From assembly GCA_030037335.1 (NCBI GenBank), contig JASHRN010000096.1, positions 1-44,486 of the forward strand: a stretch of DNA of 44,486 nt, read 5' to 3'. This DNA is from Candidatus Acidiferrales bacterium. GTDB taxonomy: Bacteria; Acidobacteriota; Terriglobia; Acidiferrales; UBA7541. The stretch's first letter is position 1. Each line of letters opens with the position of its first letter. Below, one piece after another: positions 40,284 through 44,486 of the stretch. Below the pieces are notes generated by a model that was not told the origin of the DNA, made no database searches, and saw nothing but the letters and a program-made list of their open reading frames with translations. A program made the position numbers and the translations under genes.

Positions 40284-41177
40284 TCAGTAACGCCGGAAGG
40301 GAATCGGTGGTTGAGGTTTTTCTGGTGACCGCGACTTCTTCACCTGAGTTCGCGCAAAATCCGCCCACGGGCCGGTGGGCTGCCATCGCAAGTACAAAAT
40401 CCAATGTTGCAGCGCCAGCTTTTTCTGGCCCTGTTTTTCATACGCGGAAGCAAGGTTGAAATGTGCGTCCGCATGCTCAGGATCAAGTTCTGTCGCGCGG
40501 CGCAGATGTTCCACAGCTTCATCGAGGCGTCCCATCTCATCCAGAACACAGCCAAGATTAAAGTGAGCGGTCACGTTTTGCGGATCGAGTTCCAACGCCC
40601 TGCGAAAAGCCGCGTGCGCATTCGGCATTTCACTGCGCTGATAGTAAATGCAGCCTGTATTGATGTGTGGCTCGCTCCAGTCGGGCTGCATTTCGCTCAC
40701 CTGCTGGTATATGCGGATGGCCTCGTCTGCTCCTGCCGGGCGAGCTTCGCAGCGAACCGCATACTCAAATAATTGATCCGCGGCCTGACTTTCCATTTGC
40801 CGGATGTTCGAAGCTTTGTTCGCGTGAAAGGGAAGAATGAACTGTCCGGTCAGCGGCTCAAATGCGCCTTCTCCCGCTCCGGGAATCGCGGCCACTTCAC
40901 GTCCATTCGAAAACAGGCGGAATTCTTCAATCGCCGTCTGGATGCTTTCGCCATCTTGGCGCAGCGCGGTGATCGCGCGAAGAAGCTTGCGCGCGGAAAT
41001 ATGATGATCTGTGATGCTCTTTATCGAACGTAGAGTGACGAGATCAGAAAAACTGTAGAATTGTTCGCCCCATCGCGATTCCGGATCGACCAGCCGCAGG
41101 CGGCTCCAGTAGGTCAAACGACCCGTATCCACTCCGAGAATCCGGCTAACTTCGCGTTGCGTATAACGCTCTGGCAA
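40284..41177 (-). CDS. MerR-type HTH regulator fused to TPR repeats
   Basis: A 297-residue protein. The TTG start at 41177 has AGGAAAAGG upstream. Residues 1-70 are a MerR-like winged helix: YTQREVSRILGVDTGRLTYW (HTH) and FSDLVTLRSIKSI. A middle ~70 residues are variable. The C-terminal ~150 residues contain TPRs: AIRIYQQVSEMQPDWSEPHI, AAFRRALELDPQNVTAHFNL and AVEHLRRATELDPEHADAHF. The usual MerR ligand-binding coil and cysteines are absent. In some bacteria an HspR regulator of the MerR family sits with dnaK-grpE-dnaJ; this gene lies convergent with dnaJ and may play such a role, with TPRs as the sensing part (inference). The DNA target is unknown. Confidence 0.82.
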   Translation of the reverse strand: MPERYTQREVSRILGVDTGRLTYWSRLRLVDPESRWGEQFYSFSDLVTLRSIKSITDHHISARKLLRAITALRQDGESIQTAIEEFRLFSNGREVAAIPGAGEGAFEPLTGQFILPFHANKASNIRQMESQAADQLFEYAVRCEARPAGADEAIRIYQQVSEMQPDWSEPHINTGCIYYQRSEMPNAHAAFRRALELDPQNVTAHFNLGCVLDEMGRLDEAVEHLRRATELDPEHADAHFNLASAYEKQGQKKLALQHWILYLRWQPTGPWADFARTQVKKSRSPEKPQPPIPFRRY

Positions 41178-41348
41178 TTCGCCTTTTCCTGAGAATCACT
41201 CCGAGCACGGCTCGCCGCGCCACAACCCTGTAAGATTATGCACCGCCTGTCAATGGAGCCACAGCTTCAGAGCGAGAATTTCCCTTCGATCTTCCTGAGG
41301 TTCCGCTTGCTTTTCATCTGTTCGGTTACTGGTAAGAACGGAAACACC

Positions 41349-43205
41349 ATGCCTGAGAAGAACGCAGCGAGCGCGCTTGTTAGAATGAAAATTTACAAAG
41401 ATAAAGCGCCGACACAGCGTGGAGGGTATTTTCGCCAGGATATGAATGCTCGTCGAATTGAAAGGATTGTGAACGCAGCGCGGCCCGTCGCGGTGGGTCT
41501 TTCAATTCTGACCCTGCGGGAAATGACGGGAGCGGCGGGAGCCTCAGCAGCGCAGTTCTTCACTTCGGCCGGCGCAGCAAGTCAATATGCAACTCTGTTC
41601 CTGTATGGCTATCTGGGCCTCGCTCTCGCCGTTCTGATTGCGGGCCTCTTCGTCCCCCTCCAGAAATTCAGTTTTCCGCCAGAAATTGATCTCGTTGCGC
41701 TGGCGATCTTTATAGCATTGACGCCCTCCCTCGCCGCATTCTGGTTTTTTTACCTGTTCAGTGTCTTTGCAATGGCCGGCCGCGCCCGGCAAAGTGCGAT
41801 TACACTGTACCGATCCTCTCCAAGAAACTTATTTACGAGCGATGCCGGTCTGGTGAGCGGAGGGGCGACGATTGCGTGCGTCGTGCGCACGGTTTGGCTT
41901 GCACCGACTGCACCGGCTTCATTTTCCGCAGCTCACGGTCTGGGCGGGCTGCGCTGGATCGGAGTTGCCGCCGGAACGTATCTCGCAGGTTTGTGTGTTG
42001 CATGGCTCGGAATGCGCGAGCGAGCAGCGGCTGCCGAAGAGGACTTTCTTGGAAAAGTACTCGATATGGTACGCGTTGATAAAGGTTTGGGGGAATCTGT
42101 TCGGCTCGTGCTGAGCGAGCTCGCTCGGGAATTTCTTTGTGAATATGCGGTATTGGCTATCTGCGATGAAGAAGTTGAGAGATTGTTTACCTGGAGGGCA
42201 AGTCAGGATCGCCGGTATGTGATTCCGCCTGCTGTGTTGCCGCTCGGCAAAGCCGGTGCGTATCTCGCAGAAGATCTCTCACACAGTGTGTGCTGGAACT
42301 CGCTTGGCGGTCGAGTCCGAGGATTTGGCTGGCACACCGAATCGGGAACGCCACGCAGCAACATCGAAGCGCCGCCCGCAACCGTGTGTGAGGAATTACA
42401 AGCAGAGTCGGTTGTGGCCGTAACCATGCTCGCGGCAGGGCATCCTTCGGGGCGCATGCTACTTGTGAATGGTCGCCGCGCATTCCGGAGAAGCGACTTG
42501 CGATGGTTTGAACGAATTGTGCGGCAGTTGAACGCCCCTCTCGAAAATGTTTTTCAGCTCCGTCATTTGCGGACTCGTGCGGTTGAGGCTGAACGGAGCC
42601 GAATTTCGCGCGATTTACACGACGGCATTTTGCAAACCCTGCTCAGCCTCAATATTCAATTGGGTGTGCTGGAGCGCAAGGCAGTGAGTGCGCCGGAAGC
42701 CGCATCGCACGAATTGGCGCTTTTGCAAAAGACCGTGCGGCAGGAGGGCGAAGACCTGCGGCAGATGGTGAAAGACCTTCGCCCGCTGCGCGTCGAGAGC
42801 GCCGACCTGCGCGAAATGATGTACGGGTTTGCGGAGCGTTACCATAATGAATCCGGTCTAGTCGTTGACTTATTCCTGGAAGAGAATGATTTGCGCGCTC
42901 CGGACCGCATTTGCCGCGAGGTTTTCCAGATATATCGTGAGTCACTCAACAACATAAAAAAGCATGCGCGCGCCAGCCACGTCGTGGTAAAACTATGGCA
43001 AGACGACGCGAAAGTTTTTCTGGTTGTCGACGACAATGGGCAAGGATTCAGCTTCTCGGGGAAATTCGGGAGCGAAGAGCTGGATCGCCTGCGCTTGGGT
43101 CCGATCTCGATCAAGGAAAGGACCAGAACAGTGGGGGGCGTCCTAACGGTGGAGTCAAACCCGGGGCATGGTGCGCGTCTGACTATTGAGATTCCCGTAA
43201 TTTAA
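41349..43205 (+). CDS. Membrane-bound NarL-type sensor histidine kinase
   Basis: A protein of ~618 residues; the start is uncertain. ATG 41349 has a weak GGA upstream; 41238, 41385 and 41442 are alternatives and all stay in frame before the first helix. Three to five membrane helices follow: QYATLFLYGYLGLALAVLIA, DLVALAIFIALTPSLAAFWF, and RWIGVAAGTYLAGLCVAWLG. A cytosolic GAF-like part follows (SVRLVLSELAREFLCEYAVL to MLLVNGRRAF). HisKA_3 has the phosphoacceptor H424 in RISRDLHDGILQTLLSL, and HATPase has NNIKKHARAS and VDDNGQGFSF, with GARLTIEIP at the end. It should phosphorylate the response regulator 10 bp downstream. The membrane part resembles no sensor I can name, so the signal is unknown. 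Confidence 0.88.
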   Translation: MPEKNAASALVRMKIYKDKAPTQRGGYFRQDMNARRIERIVNAARPVAVGLSILTLREMTGAAGASAAQFFTSAGAASQYATLFLYGYLGLALAVLIAGLFVPLQKFSFPPEIDLVALAIFIALTPSLAAFWFFYLFSVFAMAGRARQSAITLYRSSPRNLFTSDAGLVSGGATIACVVRTVWLAPTAPASFSAAHGLGGLRWIGVAAGTYLAGLCVAWLGMRERAAAAEEDFLGKVLDMVRVDKGLGESVRLVLSELAREFLCEYAVLAICDEEVERLFTWRASQDRRYVIPPAVLPLGKAGAYLAEDLSHSVCWNSLGGRVRGFGWHTESGTPRSNIEAPPATVCEELQAESVVAVTMLAAGHPSGRMLLVNGRRAFRRSDLRWFERIVRQLNAPLENVFQLRHLRTRAVEAERSRISRDLHDGILQTLLSLNIQLGVLERKAVSAPEAASHELALLQKTVRQEGEDLRQMVKDLRPLRVESADLREMMYGFAERYHNESGLVVDLFLEENDLRAPDRICREVFQIYRESLNNIKKHARASHVVVKLWQDDAKVFLVVDDNGQGFSFSGKFGSEELDRLRLGPISIKERTRTVGGVLTVESNPGHGARLTIEIPVI

Positions 43206-43215
43206 TGGAACTTAT

Positions 43216-43881
43216 ATGACCAAAGGGAAGACGCCTGTTCGTATCTTGATCGCCGACGATCACGCGATATTTCGTGACGGTCTGCGAAAGCTCTTCGACG
43301 GCACGGATGAAGTGTCAATTGTCGGAGAAGCCTCCAATGGGAACGAATGCGTCAGGATGCTGGCGAAATTGAAGCCGGATATTCTCCTTCTCGATTTGCG
43401 GATGCCGGAAAAAGACGGTCTGGGTGTGCTGGAAGAGATTAATTTTGACTCCACGCCAACGCGCGTGATTGTGCTGACAGCGGCGGAAGATGACCGTGAC
43501 GTTGTGCGCGCCATGCGCCTCGGAGCGCGTGGAGTGGTGCTCAAGCAGTCGGCAAGCGACCTTCTGCTCAAGAGCATAAAGAAGGTGCACGACGGCGAAA
43601 TTTGGCTCGATAACCGCATGACCGCCGAAGTCATCGATGCCTTCAAGCGTTCGGCTGAGACGGGCCAGCGTCGCGACAAGCCCCTGCTGAGCGACAGGGA
43701 AAAAGAAATTGTGCAGTTGGTGGCGCAAGGATTCCGAAATCGCGAGATCGGCGAGAAGCTTTTCATCAGCGAGCAGACCGTCAAAAACCACTTGCACAAT
43801 ATCTTCGACAAATTAGGGGTATCGGATCGGCTGGAGCTGGCTCTCTACGCGATTCACCATCGCCTGATTGATCAAGCGTAA
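43216..43881 (+). CDS. LuxR/NarL-type response regulator
   Basis: A 221-residue regulator. Receiver: RILIADDHAIFRDGLRKLF with D14 and D15, phosphoacceptor D60 in DILLLDLRMPEKDG, switch Thr in VIVLTAAEDD and Lys in RGVVLKQSA. After a linker, the LuxR HTH begins at LLSDREKEIVQLVAQGFRNR and has EQTVKNHLHNIFDKLGV, the DNA-recognition helix region. The gene is 10 bp after its kinase, so the pair is an operon. It is a transcription regulator whose target genes are not shown here. The receiver resembles that of the lone receiver at 20072, which lacks an HTH. Confidence 0.93.
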   Translation: MTKGKTPVRILIADDHAIFRDGLRKLFDGTDEVSIVGEASNGNECVRMLAKLKPDILLLDLRMPEKDGLGVLEEINFDSTPTRVIVLTAAEDDRDVVRAMRLGARGVVLKQSASDLLLKSIKKVHDGEIWLDNRMTAEVIDAFKRSAETGQRRDKPLLSDREKEIVQLVAQGFRNREIGEKLFISEQTVKNHLHNIFDKLGVSDRLELALYAIHHRLIDQA

Positions 43882-43984
43882 CAGCGGTGTGGCAGCTTTG
43901 ATCTCTCCCATAGAACAGCATTTCTCAAAACGGCCCACGCGCGTAGCTCTGGCCGCATCAAAACCATCCTAAACATACGGACTT

Positions 43985-44486
43985 ATGTCGGACGAACCAA
44001 ATCCAGGAACAGGAAAATATCCCCGCTGCGGATCGCCTATCCCAGTAGGAACAGCGGAGTGCCCTCATTGCGCGAATCGCTGGTCATCGCTGCTGCATTC
44101 GCGTGAGACGGTCTTGTCTCTTTGCCTTCTGGGCTTGATTATTTTTTTCCTGGTCACAGGAGCGATAGTCAGTGACTATCACCAAAAGCTCCAATCGCTC
44201 GGAATTGAATGGTTTGAAGCCGGACGCGAGCAGCTCGCAAAGAATAATCCTCGCGCCGCGCTGGCAGACTTCCGGAATTCGTTGGTATACAACCCGGATG
44301 ACGGGCGAGTGGAATTCCAACTGGCGGAAGCCCTGTCAGCAGAAGGAAGAGATCAGGAGGCGCACTCATATCTTCTCGGATTGCTTGCGCAGGCCCCATC
44401 GGACGCACCCGTCAATTTGGCTTTAGCTCGAATTGCGACGACTGCAGGCTCCGAAGCCGATGCCCTGCGCTATTACCATGCCGCGA
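43985..44486 (+). CDS. Zinc-ribbon/TM/TPR protein (3' end outside window)
   Basis: The frame from ATG 43985 is open to the end of the window (167 codons). It starts MSDEPNPGTGKYPRCG then CPHCANRW, a zinc-ribbon-like motif in which the first Cys of the expected CPxCG is Tyr (TAT at 44018-44020, one base from a Cys codon). A membrane helix follows (VLSLCLLGLIIFFLVTGAIV), then TPR-like helices: AGREQLAKNNPRAALADFRN, VEFQLAEALSAEGRDQEAHS. It is probably an inner-membrane protein with extracytoplasmic TPRs, possibly of an assembly or export machine (inference). The gene lies 103 bp after the response regulator; no good ribosome site is visible, so the start is tentative. Confidence 0.7.
   Translation, partial: MSDEPNPGTGKYPRCGSPIPVGTAECPHCANRWSSLLHSRETVLSLCLLGLIIFFLVTGAIVSDYHQKLQSLGIEWFEAGREQLAKNNPRAALADFRNSLVYNPDDGRVEFQLAEALSAEGRDQEAHSYLLGLLAQAPSDAPVNLALARIATTAGSEADALRYYHAA

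Overview
The window looks like a chromosomal segment of a Gram-negative, GC-rich soil-type bacterium, most likely an Acidobacteriota (inference). The grounds are exported proteins with signal peptides, an outer-membrane-type beta-barrel candidate, a Tat-exported amidase, a cluster of transporter paralogues, an hrcA-grpE-dnaJ heat-shock operon, large cytosolic hybrid kinases and palindromic intergenic elements. I see no rRNA, tRNA, CRISPR array, insertion sequence, phage gene or plasmid gene.

Layout. 1-3615: three same-strand APC-superfamily amino acid permeases (the first cut by the window edge; the other two are tandem paralogues). 3672-8164: an exported metallo-beta-lactamase-fold hydrolase and a very large exported GH38-type alpha-mannosidase-like enzyme. 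8309-14629: a compact block with two thymidylate-kinase-like proteins (the second with Arg in place of the P-loop Lys), a Ppx/GppA phosphatase, a SixA-like histidine phosphatase, a convergent CHAD-domain protein and a ROK kinase of polyphosphate-glucokinase type. I read it as a polyphosphate / phosphoryl-transfer module, and it is the best candidate for an under-described system. 14853-19870: an 840-residue secreted protein of unknown function, a small membrane-anchored protein and a Tat-exported amidase.

20072-27983: a signalling island with a lone receiver protein, a 2100-residue soluble hybrid histidine kinase built on eleven tandem 92-residue HAMP-type repeats (exact 276-bp period), GAF, kinase core and three receivers, and a receiver-histidine kinase fusion. 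None of the three has a DNA-binding output domain. 28009-31193 (minus strand): a beta-barrel-like exported protein and an exported protein made of eight ~65-residue repeats. 31643-37101: an aldehyde dehydrogenase, an exported protein with one CxxCH motif, a polytopic membrane protein and an M1-family metallopeptidase.

37335-40177: hrcA-grpE-dnaJ behind a good sigma70-type promoter. A MerR-type HTH/TPR fusion protein converges on dnaJ; it could be a second, HspR-like control element (inference). 41349-43881: a membrane NarL-type sensor kinase with its LuxR-type response regulator. 43985-end: the start of a zinc-ribbon/TM/TPR protein cut by the window edge.

Intergenic hairpins occur at 14676-14717, 19876-19908, 28998-29021, 35012-35089 and 40195-40227; several look like dispersed palindromic elements rather than ordinary terminators.
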